64,000 nt of DNA from a virus, in the IMG/VR virus record IMGVR_UViG_3300025098_000018, positions 51,536-115,535 of that record; one strand, written 5' to 3'. The translations under genes and the position numbers were made by a program. Below, piece after piece: positions 51,301 to 60,202 of this stretch. A model generated the notes under the pieces. It was not told where the DNA came from. It was given only the letters and a program-made list of their open reading frames with translations, and ran no database searches. Positions within the stretch are counted from its first letter, which is position 1. Each line of letters begins with the position of its first letter.

Positions 51301-52918
51301 CACCTGGTCTTGTAGCATTTAGACCACCAATGAGATCTCCTGTTAGCGTTGCTATAAAGTGAAAAGCTTCTCCATCTGTTGAGCCATTTAGATTAGGAAG
51401 TCTTATAACGTCACCTGCGTTTGGTTGACCGTTAAACTTTAACGTTACATTAGCGTTAGCAGCTGCTGTGCCGCCTTCTATGACATTAGCGTTACCGCTA
51501 CCATCTTCTAAACCACCAATAGTAAAGGCAGCAGCAGCTGTTGTAGTTAAAGCTAGATTACCTTCAGTTCCTTGAAGTACCTGAGTTAAAACAAGGTCGT
51601 CGTCTGATCGTTCTCCTGTAATAAGACCAGAGATATCATGTCCAGAAGAGTTAATAGCATTTAACAGATTTTGTAAAGATGCTGCATTATTTTCTGCATT
51701 TGAGCCTCCAGTAACATTTAACACAGTAATCGCACCAGTTGCTGCAGCAACTCTATAAAATCCTGCAGTTGCTGCAGCTGCTTTAGCATCAGCTTTGTCT
51801 TGTCCTACAGCAACAGCTCCATCATTATCAATTGCAGTATCAATTGTTGCCTGTGTATTAAAAGTAAATGTTACAGTTTTTTCTGTACCTGTAACGTCTG
51901 GACTTTTAATTACAATGTTTTGTCCATCTGTAATTGCTGCATCTTGTCCTGAAATTTTACCTGAAGCTTTGGTTCCGCCTGTTCCTTCTCTAAATCTAAA
52001 CGTTGCGCCAGATGTACTATTTGTAATGCTTGTGCCGTCTGCAGAAGTAATTGTAATTTTATTTGTAACAGCATTATTAAGTGTTGCTTTAACTTCTGTA
52101 TTACCTGCTGCGCCTGACTGGACTTGTGTAATCGTTAGTCGCCCAGTATTTGCTGCAGCTACAGCATTTAAATTTGCATGATTTTGTTGAATTTCTGTAG
52201 CTAGAAGTGCAGCAATTGCATTTGCACCACCCACTGTGTTAATAACATGATTAGTGTTTGCAACAGCGCCGCCGCCATTATCAAAACCATAAACTCTAGT
52301 TGTAAATGTGCCGTCACCATCGTCTGCGATTAAAGAAAGAGTACTGCCATCTTCAGGCACTTGATCACCAAAGTCTATAACAATAGAAGCTGCAGCATCT
52401 TCTGAAGCCATTCCTGCATCTGCAAGATATGTGCTACCTTCTGCATCTTTCATAAAGCAGCCAAGCATATGAGTTCTGCCTAAAGCTAAAGCTGCAGTTG
52501 AGTCTGTAATAGCTGCATTTTCGTTGTCACCAACTTTTGCAAGACCTGTTGATTGCAATTGAAGCTGTTTTTCACCTACAACAAAACCTGCTTCAGATGT
52601 TTTGCCGCTGCTTGATGGCAAACCATTACCAACGCCTAAAACGCGAAGATACGTTCCTGCTTGCGCAGAACGCATCCACTCGTTAAGAGCTAAAGGTCCA
52701 AATTGGTTTGAGTTGCCTTCTCGTCCCACTTCAAGCATATTTCCAAAGACCTCATTAAACTGCTGCATTGTTGCAAATGTTTGCGGGACAAAGGCTGGAC
52801 CTTTTCTCGCAGGACCAACAACAGCAGCTGGGACACCCTGTGGTAGTTGTTGAGGATTTCTTACTTGTGATAAATCGATTTCACGTAGAGTTACTCTCGC
52901 TGAGCCTTGTCCAGCCAT
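48359..52918 (-). CDS. Tail sheath homologue 2, with large beta-domain insertion
   Basis: 1519 residues, more than twice T4 gp18 (659). N-terminus AAVVGPARKGPAFVPQT and C-terminus YAFGQKTLLQDQSALDRINVRRLL...EFISLDFVVTNTIQQ are standard sheath. Between about 170 and 690 lies an Ala/Asn/Thr/Gly-rich insertion made of several repeats of a beta-domain: segments such as LTITQVQSGAAGNTE and LVLTQVLQGTEGNLA recur with a preceding helix like AIAALLATEIQQ. The insertion would decorate the outside of the tail. The DNA there is richer in GC than its surroundings. It lies between sheath 1 and the tube gene. Confidence 0.88.
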   Translation of the reverse strand: MAGQGSARVTLREIDLSQVRNPQQLPQGVPAAVVGPARKGPAFVPQTFATMQQFNEVFGNMLEVGREGNSNQFGPLALNEWMRSAQAGTYLRVLGVGNGLPSSSGKTSEAGFVVGEKQLQLQSTGLAKVGDNENAAITDSTAALALGRTHMLGCFMKDAEGSTYLADAGMASEDAAASIVIDFGDQVPEDGSTLSLIADDGDGTFTTRVYGFDNGGGAVANTNHVINTVGGANAIAALLATEIQQNHANLNAVAAANTGRLTITQVQSGAAGNTEVKATLNNAVTNKITITSADGTSITNSTSGATFRFREGTGGTKASGKISGQDAAITDGQNIVIKSPDVTGTEKTVTFTFNTQATIDTAIDNDGAVAVGQDKADAKAAAATAGFYRVAAATGAITVLNVTGGSNAENNAASLQNLLNAINSSGHDISGLITGERSDDDLVLTQVLQGTEGNLALTTTAAAAFTIGGLEDGSGNANVIEGGTAAANANVTLKFNGQPNAGDVIRLPNLNGSTDGEAFHFIATLTGDLIGGLNATRPGGLDDTIGGNTAIAVELGESIDVTLDNLRHALLQNGGADPDNNAGHGLDKDNISVVIDFSSKELKIAADGANGLADNKELIFNVSSNVTVSNPAGESLVGNFGEKTINFSGGETNAAQPVIRGVLMTPQGVRASLEVNDNLGDDDADILVPLKDLSSHDKVRLRAHGKTFGNTADNNLAGYVVGEVDSSQGFKLILNGYSNIENPAVLDCSFDPNSPSYFAKVLNTDPTKMEELGHYLYANWDINPAVAAPSNAGLKHSGASVIGTNYEDMKGFLVAGAAGRNTSDTGKPDYEDFRSKFATARTPWIVSQFYSAGVNTAARPGTAASGGAVKLFRLYSVDDGVISNGKFRLLISNLRYGGQNDYGSFDMSLESFASDPIRGTVVASWKNANLDTNSRNFIGRLVGDKHIYYDFESDLGKQRLREEGQYDRKNPYVRIELSDALKQGDVEIDALPTGFQGHAHLFTKSNGNFLELDVAEGNRVFTDSANLVTETLSQAQVLPLDFVTSINRIEGASSLASDDDLAWGVKFALRENNHISYTDSNGNLVKGHKELTEQVFNKSISSWAKFFPSFGSNPAWITDDAADSSQNSFFSLEKIAIPTASLDTDSNISTWDGATYKRKPADTPSGRFVKISKDALGGNAKYLKFRCMFQGGFDGVNIFDEEKAELSGVASLREGEDETNSQKFTGPTVMAYQRAVDVLTDKSATEFQLLAIPGQRSPRVTDYAITACEDRFDAMLIIDIVEKDALNSLIEDSDVKPHVRNTISLFSDRVLDTSFAAAYFPDVVVRRPSDNAPIVVPPSVGMLGVMSRNDSIADPWFAPAGLNRGRLSAIDSRVQMNRDLLDDLYDADINPIYVPAGRSGEVYAFGQKTLLQDQSALDRINVRRLLIDIRRKVKKVGEQLLFEPNRSSTLSRFSSLVEPIMANVQERRGVTRYKVQIDSSTTTQNDIENNTIRGKIYLQPTKSVEFISLDFVVTNTIQQ

Positions 52919-52962
52919 ATTGATTTTTCTCCTATGTTTTTACTTTATTATAACTATTCTGA

Positions 52963-55900
52963 TTAAGGGAATTCTACACCGCTATTTGTAATTACAAAGT
53001 CCATTGCAATAAACTCAACAGCTCGAGTTGGTACAACAACAATACGACCATTCAATCTATTGTTATCCACATCCTCAGCAGAGTTATTTGTGTCGTCCAT
53101 GATTACGCGGAAATCTTCAATACCTTGACGAACTCTAACGTCTGCCAAAATCGAAGATGTTCTTGAAATAAAACGGTTTCTTGTTGCTGCATCATTTTGC
53201 TCAAATAGCAAACCTTGTGCAACTTTCTGAATTCTTCTCTTGATATTAATCATTAATCGTCTAACGTTAACTCTATCAAGTGCTGTTCTTGCAATTTGCG
53301 TTGTCTTCTGACCAAATATAACAAACTGATTATTTGGGAAGTTCGCAATTGGATTGATTCGTGCCTCGTAAAGAGTATCACGATCTGCTGCGTTTAATCT
53401 TACATCAAGACTTGTAACATTAGGTAGAGCACCACGAGAAAATCCTGCAGGAGCAAACCAAGGACTTTGGTTTGCGTCTGTTCTTGCAAGTGCACCTAAA
53501 GCAACAGCTGATGATGGTACACGCTTAGCTCTATGATTTGTCTGTCTAGCATTTTCATCATCACCACTGTCTTTAATCATTACATCAGGAAAATACGTTG
53601 CAACATATGATGAATCAAGCTCACGCTGGTCGAAGATAGAAGATGTCAAATCAACATCTGCTGTTCCTGTTGCAATACCACGAGATGAAACAAATATTCT
53701 TTCGTTATCTTTAGTGTAATGAGGAATATCCATTAAATAAATTGCTTTGCCATAATCTCTTACACGACGTGCTGCATAATCTGAAATGAGTGATTCACGA
53801 ATTCCCGGAACAACCAAGACATTATGATCAATAATCATCTCATCAGTCATAACTAATATAGCATTTCTATATGATATAACAGCATTGTTATTTAATTCTT
53901 TACCTTGCATAGGATCAGCATCATCAGTACCGTCTAGACCACTTGTATAACCACCGTCGCCTGCATGTCCACCTAAATCAACTGATGTTGCTCTATCTGT
54001 AAAGAAAGCATCGTCTCTATTTAAAATGTTAACGCCGTCAAAACCACCATAAAAAGGAGCAGTAAACTTAGCCATCTGGCTGTATTTATTAAACTTTGTA
54101 ATATCTTCAGCTAGCAACTTAGCCATTGTAGCTCTTGTATTTCTAAATGGTCTCATTGTTCCATTAGCATCGCCTGTAGAAGTTAAGGTTGCTGTAAATA
54201 TTTCGCCTACAACATTATTTGATATACCTGCAGCTGTGTTGTCAGGAGTTGTTAATATTTCATAAGTTGTACCTACAATTAAAGCATTTGAAGCTACAGT
54301 ACTTAATTCTCCTATGAAAGGATCGTTAGCACTAGAATCAGCATCCATATCAATTGTATGATTAACTGCATCATAAAATGCACTGTCAACATCAGCGTTT
54401 CTTACATAAACAGCTTCCAAGAATGCATCAAGAGGACTACCTTGAATTGATGCTACTGTACTTCCTGGGAATGCTACTTTTGCAAGACTAAATTTGTTAT
54501 TGTTAAACTTATCTGCAGCTGTTCCACTAAACTTAACTTCGTCTCTTTTTGCAAGAAATTTTGTCAAAGATCTAATTAAAGGATTAAAGTCTGTAGAAAG
54601 ACTGTCATTTGGTCGATCAATATTTGAAACTCTAGAAGTATGAAGCCCCCAATAAAGAGATGTCTTTACGTTTTCTTGTGAAGTCTTTAAACCAGTTTCT
54701 TTGTTAAGAGCTTGCCCAAAGTATTCTTGAAAATATGCGCCTGCATTATTAAGCATGCTACCTTTTGTAACCTTGGATCTAAAAGGTAAAGGAGGCAAAA
54801 TTGAACTACCTAACGCATTTAAAACTGATGATGAATCAACTACTTTGCCTAGAAGCAAACTATTAACTGTTGTTGCGTTGGCATCTTTTCCGTCACTTGT
54901 AGTTTTTAAAGCGGGTATGCCTCTAAACCCAAAAGGAAGCGCGTCATCTGGAGCTTCGCCTCTCATAACGTCTTTTGACATAACAACACGAATTCTAGAC
55001 GACTTGCTTTGGAATGTTCCTTCTCTTACAAGTCTCTTTTCATCTTCAGAATCAACGTCTAAAGAAAGCATTACTTTTTGATCACCAATTAATCTTGCAA
55101 TATAATTTTTTGCGTCAGGATCTAAAGAGCATCTGCTATATGACTCGAGAATAACTGGTGCTTCATCTGTATCATCAATTTTTCGAAGTTGGACAGAAAA
55201 TGTTCCATACTTATAATTCTTTTGAGTTGATGCCTTAATGTTTGCAATAGAAATTTTATAACTTCCACTTGCATATGCACCATCATCAAGTGATTCAAAG
55301 TGGAAAAGATCGTATTCTTTCTTGCCAAAAGGTTGGGAGATAAAAGACGTTGTTTGAGGTGCAGTAAACCTAGATACAAAGTCACCATACAAATCTATAT
55401 TTTCACTATTACCTCTTACAACACCAACACGATCAGCTACATCTTTAACTTCAGCAATTTCGCTATCTACAGGAAAGTCTGCATATAAAAAGTGTTTTTC
55501 TTTTGTAAAGCTATAAGGATCTGTGTTTAAAACTTTTGCAATGTATTGCGTAGAAGAAGGGTCTAATGATACTGTATAAGGATCAGCATCTGTATCATCA
55601 TCATGCTTCATTATCCATAGCTTAAATAATCCGGAAGCTGGAGTTGCAGTATCATTAGTACCACTCGATTGGCCAACAGTTGTATCTGAGGCTTCACTAA
55701 TCCTAAGAGTATAATCTTTATGCATAAAAATCATAGCACGAACTAATTGAACTTCTCTATCAGAGCTATTGACATCTTGTAAAGCACCGCCATTGTCTGA
55801 TGGGTCTGGATCCATTGATGTCTTATGTGAGTCGTTATCGTTAAAAATACCATAAGTAACGTGTTCTGCCAAGTTAATTTCATGCTCTGCAACAATAAAT

Positions 55901-56274
55901 TGTACTGCGCCACGTGCTCTATCTGTTTCGCCTCCTGCTGTAAGAGCTGTTCCATCAATCTTAAAGCCTGCGTAATTATTTGTGCCTGCAGCTGCAGATT
56001 TTCCTGAGCCTAAGATGCGGCAGAATGTTGCTGCTTTTCCGCCGTTTGTAAAGAATTCACTGACAGCATGGGCAGCAGACGTGTCTTGATCTGGCATACC
56101 GAATTCTCTAATAAATTCATCAACACTTGTTACTGTTTTAGGTACGAATGCTTGTCCTTTTTGGGCAGGACCAATTACACCAACCGGTGTAGCTGTATTT
56201 CGTGTAAGAGGTCTACTAATGACTTCGATCTCTCGCTCGAAAAATCCTGGAGACTTAAATGTCTGTTCTGCCAT
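52963..56274 (-). CDS. Tail sheath homologue 1
   Basis: 1103 residues. N-terminus FEREIEVISRPLTRN, PVGVIGPAQKGQAFVPKT (26-43), the core FYGGFDGVNILNRDDAF, YAARRVRDYGKAIYLMD, and the C-terminal VIFGQKTTQIARTALDRVNV, MINIKRRIQKV, GIEDFRVIMDD and VEFIAMDFVITNSGVEFP match the sheath family from end to end. The extra length lies in outer domains in the first 700 residues. It contracts around the tube to drive DNA injection. It is the first sheath gene after the neck genes and probably the main subunit, but relative use of the three copies cannot be told from sequence. Confidence 0.92.
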   Translation of the reverse strand: MAEQTFKSPGFFEREIEVISRPLTRNTATPVGVIGPAQKGQAFVPKTVTSVDEFIREFGMPDQDTSAAHAVSEFFTNGGKAATFCRILGSGKSAAAGTNNYAGFKIDGTALTAGGETDRARGAVQFIVAEHEINLAEHVTYGIFNDNDSHKTSMDPDPSDNGGALQDVNSSDREVQLVRAMIFMHKDYTLRISEASDTTVGQSSGTNDTATPASGLFKLWIMKHDDDTDADPYTVSLDPSSTQYIAKVLNTDPYSFTKEKHFLYADFPVDSEIAEVKDVADRVGVVRGNSENIDLYGDFVSRFTAPQTTSFISQPFGKKEYDLFHFESLDDGAYASGSYKISIANIKASTQKNYKYGTFSVQLRKIDDTDEAPVILESYSRCSLDPDAKNYIARLIGDQKVMLSLDVDSEDEKRLVREGTFQSKSSRIRVVMSKDVMRGEAPDDALPFGFRGIPALKTTSDGKDANATTVNSLLLGKVVDSSSVLNALGSSILPPLPFRSKVTKGSMLNNAGAYFQEYFGQALNKETGLKTSQENVKTSLYWGLHTSRVSNIDRPNDSLSTDFNPLIRSLTKFLAKRDEVKFSGTAADKFNNNKFSLAKVAFPGSTVASIQGSPLDAFLEAVYVRNADVDSAFYDAVNHTIDMDADSSANDPFIGELSTVASNALIVGTTYEILTTPDNTAAGISNNVVGEIFTATLTSTGDANGTMRPFRNTRATMAKLLAEDITKFNKYSQMAKFTAPFYGGFDGVNILNRDDAFFTDRATSVDLGGHAGDGGYTSGLDGTDDADPMQGKELNNNAVISYRNAILVMTDEMIIDHNVLVVPGIRESLISDYAARRVRDYGKAIYLMDIPHYTKDNERIFVSSRGIATGTADVDLTSSIFDQRELDSSYVATYFPDVMIKDSGDDENARQTNHRAKRVPSSAVALGALARTDANQSPWFAPAGFSRGALPNVTSLDVRLNAADRDTLYEARINPIANFPNNQFVIFGQKTTQIARTALDRVNVRRLMINIKRRIQKVAQGLLFEQNDAATRNRFISRTSSILADVRVRQGIEDFRVIMDDTNNSAEDVDNNRLNGRIVVVPTRAVEFIAMDFVITNSGVEFP

Positions 56275-56333
56275 GATATTATTCTCCTAATATTATTTTA
56301 TCTTCTATCTTTAAATATTTCGTCATTTCTTAA

Positions 56334-57554
56334 TTATTCGTCAATTGATGAAATATTAAATAAAACTTCACCTAATCTAGCATCGTATACAGTTTCGCCT
56401 TTGCCTTTTGAAGCTTTAGCCATAACAGGAACAAGTTTTCCGTTCAAGTCTCTAACAAATGTTTTTCTTACCTTTTTACTATCAGAAGATTTTTCGCCTA
56501 CAACATCTGACTTATATTTATCTATATTTAGATCAACTGCAAATCCTTTTGACCTGTCTATTTCTTGTAGCTCTTTTGCATTACTACCGCCGTCTATACC
56601 TACTCTAGTAGAAGCAACTAATGTATCCTCTGTTGCTAAGTCATCAAACATATGTGCATTAGGATCAGGATCAGCAACACCTCCTACTTGAGGATCTAAT
56701 TGTACAAATTCTTCTAATACATCAAAAGATACTTCAGGTGCACTCATAAACGATCTTAACGCAGTTTTACCTCCTAAAATATTTGGCGCAATAATATAGC
56801 CTGTTGCATTAATTGTCATATTATATTTGATATATCTTTCTGCATCAGTAAAGTCGCTATAGTTTGTATCTTGTGATATACTCCCATCAACAAATGCTGA
56901 AAATGTGTAGCCTTTGTCACTTTCTAATCTAAACTGCTGTCCAGGATTAAGTGTGTAAGCACTCATAATCGCTTCCAATAATTTGTTCATTTGCTGAGTA
57001 AAAGATGACCAGATTGAAATCTCGTAATTAGCGCCAAAATATTTAACTGGAGGCATCTCGATTGTTTCAACAATATTTTTTTCTATTCTCGGCTTAAGAG
57101 AAATATCTCCTTCTTGTGATAGATCTTCACCTTTTACGTTTTTTAAATTTTCTATGTTTTTTTGTTGTCTATATTCTAAATCTTTTTTTGATATTCTTTT
57201 TGTCACAATATTAGGAAACATTTGATTATTAGCAATTCCTTTTGAAGGTACGTTTTCTATTGCTGTCCTTGTTATAGAAATAAGTGGCAATATTAATGCA
57301 CCATTTCTGTCAGTTATCGGTTGTTTTCTTCTTAACAAAGCAAATCGTTCGCCTGTAGCAAATATTACAGGAACTTTTTTTATTTCGCCATGAAGATCAT
57401 AATATAAAGGTATCTGTTTGTCAAAAAGATTAAAAATAGAATGATCTAGGTCTTCAACACCGCACGAGGGTATAATGTAATCTGTATTACCAGATCCTTC
57501 ATATCCTGTAGGTGCATATCTTTTATTACTGTCTAAATCATATTTTGTTGCCAT
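56334..57554 (-). CDS. Tail terminator/sheath-stabiliser-like protein (gp15-like)
   Basis: 406 residues. IPSCGVEDLDHSIFNLFDKQIP (29-50), VPVIFATGERFALLRR, GALILPLISITRTAI, and YFGANYEISIWSSFTQQMNKLLEAIM...FRLESDKGYTF are blocks that I have met in neck-proximal tail proteins of large myophages. Position directly between gp14-like and the sheath fits the tail terminator/proximal sheath stabiliser of T4 (gp15). The C-terminal 100 residues are variable. It shares a stop-start overlap with the gp14-like gene. Confidence 0.6.
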   Translation of the reverse strand: MATKYDLDSNKRYAPTGYEGSGNTDYIIPSCGVEDLDHSIFNLFDKQIPLYYDLHGEIKKVPVIFATGERFALLRRKQPITDRNGALILPLISITRTAIENVPSKGIANNQMFPNIVTKRISKKDLEYRQQKNIENLKNVKGEDLSQEGDISLKPRIEKNIVETIEMPPVKYFGANYEISIWSSFTQQMNKLLEAIMSAYTLNPGQQFRLESDKGYTFSAFVDGSISQDTNYSDFTDAERYIKYNMTINATGYIIAPNILGGKTALRSFMSAPEVSFDVLEEFVQLDPQVGGVADPDPNAHMFDDLATEDTLVASTRVGIDGGSNAKELQEIDRSKGFAVDLNIDKYKSDVVGEKSSDSKKVRKTFVRDLNGKLVPVMAKASKGKGETVYDARLGEVLFNISSIDE

Positions 57555-58213
57555 TAGTCTTCATCTCCATAGAAAGAAGATCCTACGCCATTAACACTTC
57601 TTGCAGAACCATCAGGTTTTACAGACCTTGGGCCTGAAATTGGTTTATCGATTATTCCATCATCTTGTAATCTTCTTACGTCATGATCAGGTATACCTCT
57701 TTGCTGTGTAAATGTTGTTTGAATTGCATCTTGATCAGAATATGCTTCATCAATAGGCCCATGAGGTCTGAGCGCAACTTGATGCATTCTTGTTTGTTTA
57801 CCATTAACTTTTATAGAAATAATTCTTTCAATTTGACCATATGCAATCTTGTCGTATATAATTGAAGTTGCTTCAAAAAAGTATGGGCCGTAAGAAAAGT
57901 AGTCCCCTTCATTAAAAACTATTTCTCTATCAAGCAAGTCTCTATAGTGAAGATACAACGTAAGTGTTTTTATAGTTTCAGTACCAAAGTTTGTAGTACG
58001 AACTTCTGAAGGTTGCCATTCAACCATACATTCAATTTCGACAGGAGGATTAAATATTTTCTGAGGAGACTCTTCATATAGCTCATGTACATTTGATAAG
58101 TCTTCTCTAATTGTATAGTAATATACTTTTTGGCCAGCAATGTCTTTTATCACTTCTTTAGTTAAATCAGCAAAAAAGTCAGCTTCTCTTTGTCCTACAA
58201 ATAATCTAGCCAT
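57554..58213 (-). CDS. Neck protein (T4 gp14-like)
   Basis: 219 residues. KVYYYTIREDLSNVHELYEESPQKIF, IECMVEWQPSEVRTTNFGTETI, LYLHYRDLLDREI and EGDYFSYGPYFFEATSI follow the order of gp14-type head-completion proteins, which close the neck together with gp13. The C-terminal 50 residues are Gly/Ser/Asp-rich. It lies between the gp13-like gene (4 bases) and the gp15-like gene, as in T4. Confidence 0.7.
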   Translation of the reverse strand: MARLFVGQREADFFADLTKEVIKDIAGQKVYYYTIREDLSNVHELYEESPQKIFNPPVEIECMVEWQPSEVRTTNFGTETIKTLTLYLHYRDLLDREIVFNEGDYFSYGPYFFEATSIIYDKIAYGQIERIISIKVNGKQTRMHQVALRPHGPIDEAYSDQDAIQTTFTQQRGIPDHDVRRLQDDGIIDKPISGPRSVKPDGSARSVNGVGSSFYGDED

Positions 58214-58217
58214 GATA

Positions 58218-59717
58218 TTATCCTATAATAATTGCTCTCCCATTAGGAATGGGAATTCTTTTAAGTATTTGACTCATTTGTTCAGACTGAGCTGCATCTG
58301 CTTCTAATAACTTTTGATATGTTAGTTTGTCTAGAGTTTCTGTTAAAGAAGAGTTAAGATTTGATTTGTCTTCTCTCCCTTGACTTATAAGCTCTGACCC
58401 ATTCATTTGAAGGTCACTGCCTGGAATTGGTACAGAAGAAAACTTAGATCTTATCATTCCTAAAGTCTCTTTACACAAAGCCAAAGTGTACTGTTTAATC
58501 CACTGTCTACACATAGAATTTATAGAGCTATACTTTACATTTGCAAAAGGAACGTTAGAAATATTTGATACACCATCAATTGTTTCATCTTCATAAGGTA
58601 AATTTGTTTTATAAGGATCAGCTGGAAAACTAAACTTAACAAACAAGTTCATAGGATTTTCCTGTGTTGGTCTAGGAAATATTCTAATATTTTTACCTTG
58701 TATCTTATAACTAAAATTGCTGCGCCTAACTCTATTTGATATGTCAAGCTGCCCTGCACGAAGTAGATCTTCAAACACTGGTAATACGTAAAATACAGTT
58801 TCCGGTGTAAAAGATTCAAAAGCAAATTGATTATTTAAATAGTTTACTGCTGAAGTCGTATCAAAAAAGCGATACGCTGCTTGTGGCGAAAAATGATATA
58901 CTTCTTGTATTTTAATTTTTGTGCTTGTTATATTAGCAGGCAGCGATGAAGAGTACAAAGGATTAAAAGCACTCAAATGATCATCTTGTCCATTCCACTC
59001 TTCTAGCTTAAGCTGGACACCTGCGCCACTAGCATCTTTCCCAGGTATAACCATGTCTTTGTAAATATCGTAATCTTGATCTTTAGAAGTCAGAGGTATA
59101 AATGCTCTTACAAAGTCTGTAGAACCACCTACAACAGCTTCAGCTGCATATGGTTCTGCACGTCTTACTAAATATTCTAATGTCTCGCGAGGAAATTTTT
59201 GTTCTTTTCCGTGAGGTCCTATTCTTTTGTCTAGTATAGGACTAGCTGATATTTTATTAGAATCGTTGTCTAGCTCAGCCTCAATTTGTCTAGGAATAAC
59301 ATCAGCGTTGCCTTCTTGAACGTATTTACCTTTAAAGTTTGAGCTTTGAAATCTAGGGTCAAAAGTATCTTGAATTAAAAGCGGTGATCCTTCAATATCT
59401 ACGTCATTCCAGTAATAATGCCCATGGGAATTCTTTTTAAACGTTTCAGTTGGTCCTATCTTAAGACCTAGAAGATTTGACATGTAAGACTCAGCTTGGT
59501 GAGCATTTACATTCTTTGAAAATTCTAGACAAGCTTCTTCAAAATTCGTCCATATTTGACGATTAGTCAATTCTACTGACATTATATCATCGCCTAAGCG
59601 TCGTTTGACATATAATATAATCTTATCAGCGTCTTCTTGAAAATGTAAGTCGTCATCAAATGTTCCAAACGCTGTTGGTTTATCATTTAATGATACTAAA
59701 CTAGCAAACGAAGCCAT
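58218..59717 (-). CDS. Neck protein (T4 gp13-like), extended
   Basis: 499 residues, longer than T4 gp13 (309). ADKIILYVKRRLGDDIMSVELTNRQIWTNFEEACLEFSKNVN (30-71) and IKIQEVYHFSPQAAYRFFDTTSAVNYLNNQFAFESFTPE, then VLPVFEDLLRAGQLDISNRVRRSNFSYKI, match gp13-type neck proteins. An inserted segment of about 120 residues follows residue 120. It is the first gene of the neck-sheath-tube transcription unit; its leader holds TATAAAAG (59741-59734), a weak late-promoter match. Confidence 0.78.
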   Translation of the reverse strand: MASFASLVSLNDKPTAFGTFDDDLHFQEDADKIILYVKRRLGDDIMSVELTNRQIWTNFEEACLEFSKNVNAHQAESYMSNLLGLKIGPTETFKKNSHGHYYWNDVDIEGSPLLIQDTFDPRFQSSNFKGKYVQEGNADVIPRQIEAELDNDSNKISASPILDKRIGPHGKEQKFPRETLEYLVRRAEPYAAEAVVGGSTDFVRAFIPLTSKDQDYDIYKDMVIPGKDASGAGVQLKLEEWNGQDDHLSAFNPLYSSSLPANITSTKIKIQEVYHFSPQAAYRFFDTTSAVNYLNNQFAFESFTPETVFYVLPVFEDLLRAGQLDISNRVRRSNFSYKIQGKNIRIFPRPTQENPMNLFVKFSFPADPYKTNLPYEDETIDGVSNISNVPFANVKYSSINSMCRQWIKQYTLALCKETLGMIRSKFSSVPIPGSDLQMNGSELISQGREDKSNLNSSLTETLDKLTYQKLLEADAAQSEQMSQILKRIPIPNGRAIIIG

Positions 59718-59799
59718 ACAAAACTCCTATAATCTTTTATATACATATCTAATTATAAAAGTCTTTATAAAAGAACTAAATTATCAAACAGCAAATACT

Positions 59800-59840
59800 A
59801 AAAAACCTCTGCAAAAACATTGTAAAGAATTCTACAGAGG
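59800..59840 (-). terminator. Rho-independent terminator after the KKVAEP-repeat gene
   Basis: CCTCTG (59840-59835) pairs with CAGAGG (59811-59806) around a longer AT loop, followed on the minus strand by six T (59805-59800). It separates the small virion-type genes from the neck-tail unit. Confidence 0.65.
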
Positions 59841-59871
59841 CTTAAGCCTATAATTGCTAATTATTGTTTTT

Positions 59872-60183
59872 TTATAAAAGTTCTAAAGATAATGACCCAG
59901 AAACTTTTTTAGTACCGTCTTCTAGTAAGACTTCAGCTTTTATCAAAAAGCCTTCTTCATCATTTCTTACATATGTAACAACACCTTGTCGACCATCTTT
60001 AACTAATTTAACTTTATCATCAATATTTAGTTTTAGTTTAGCAGGTACTGGCTCAGCAACTTTCTTTGGCTCAGCAACTTTCTTTGGCTCAGCAACCTTC
60101 TTTGACTCAGCAACTTTCTTTGGCTCAGCAACTTTCTTTGGCTCAGCAACCTTCTTTGATTCTTTAACTTCTCTTTTACTCAT
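59872..60183 (-). CDS. KKVAEP-repeat protein with SH3/KOW-like domain
   Basis: 103 residues. The N-terminal half is six tandem hexapeptides (KKVAEP or KKVAES), Lys-rich and probably extended. The C-terminal half (KLKLNIDDKVKLVKDGRQGVVTYV..., then GFLIKAEVLLEDGTKK) is a small beta-barrel like SH3/KOW modules. The repeats could bind DNA or act as a flexible tether on the virion. It follows the 309-residue virion-type gene by 19 bases and is closed by a terminator. Function unknown. Confidence 0.75.
   Translation of the reverse strand: MSKREVKESKKVAEPKKVAEPKKVAESKKVAEPKKVAEPKKVAEPVPAKLKLNIDDKVKLVKDGRQGVVTYVRNDEEGFLIKAEVLLEDGTKKVSGSLSLELL
60050..60157. repeat. Six tandem 18-bp repeats
   Basis: An 18-bp unit (GGCTCAGCAACTTTCTTT on the plus strand, with small changes such as ACC for ACT and GAC for GGC) repeated six times, encoding the KKVAEP hexapeptides. 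The near identity at DNA level points to recent expansion by slippage. Confidence 0.85.
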
Positions 60184-60202
60184 TATTAAACCTTTCTAGT
60201 TT

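Noticed and set aside
51795-52181. Plus-strand open frame opposite the sheath insertion
   Set aside because: Antisense to Ala/Thr-rich repeats; no start signals.
59864-60199. Plus-strand frame with SATFFG repeats
   Set aside because: It is the antisense reading of the KKVAEP repeats, without a ribosome binding site.
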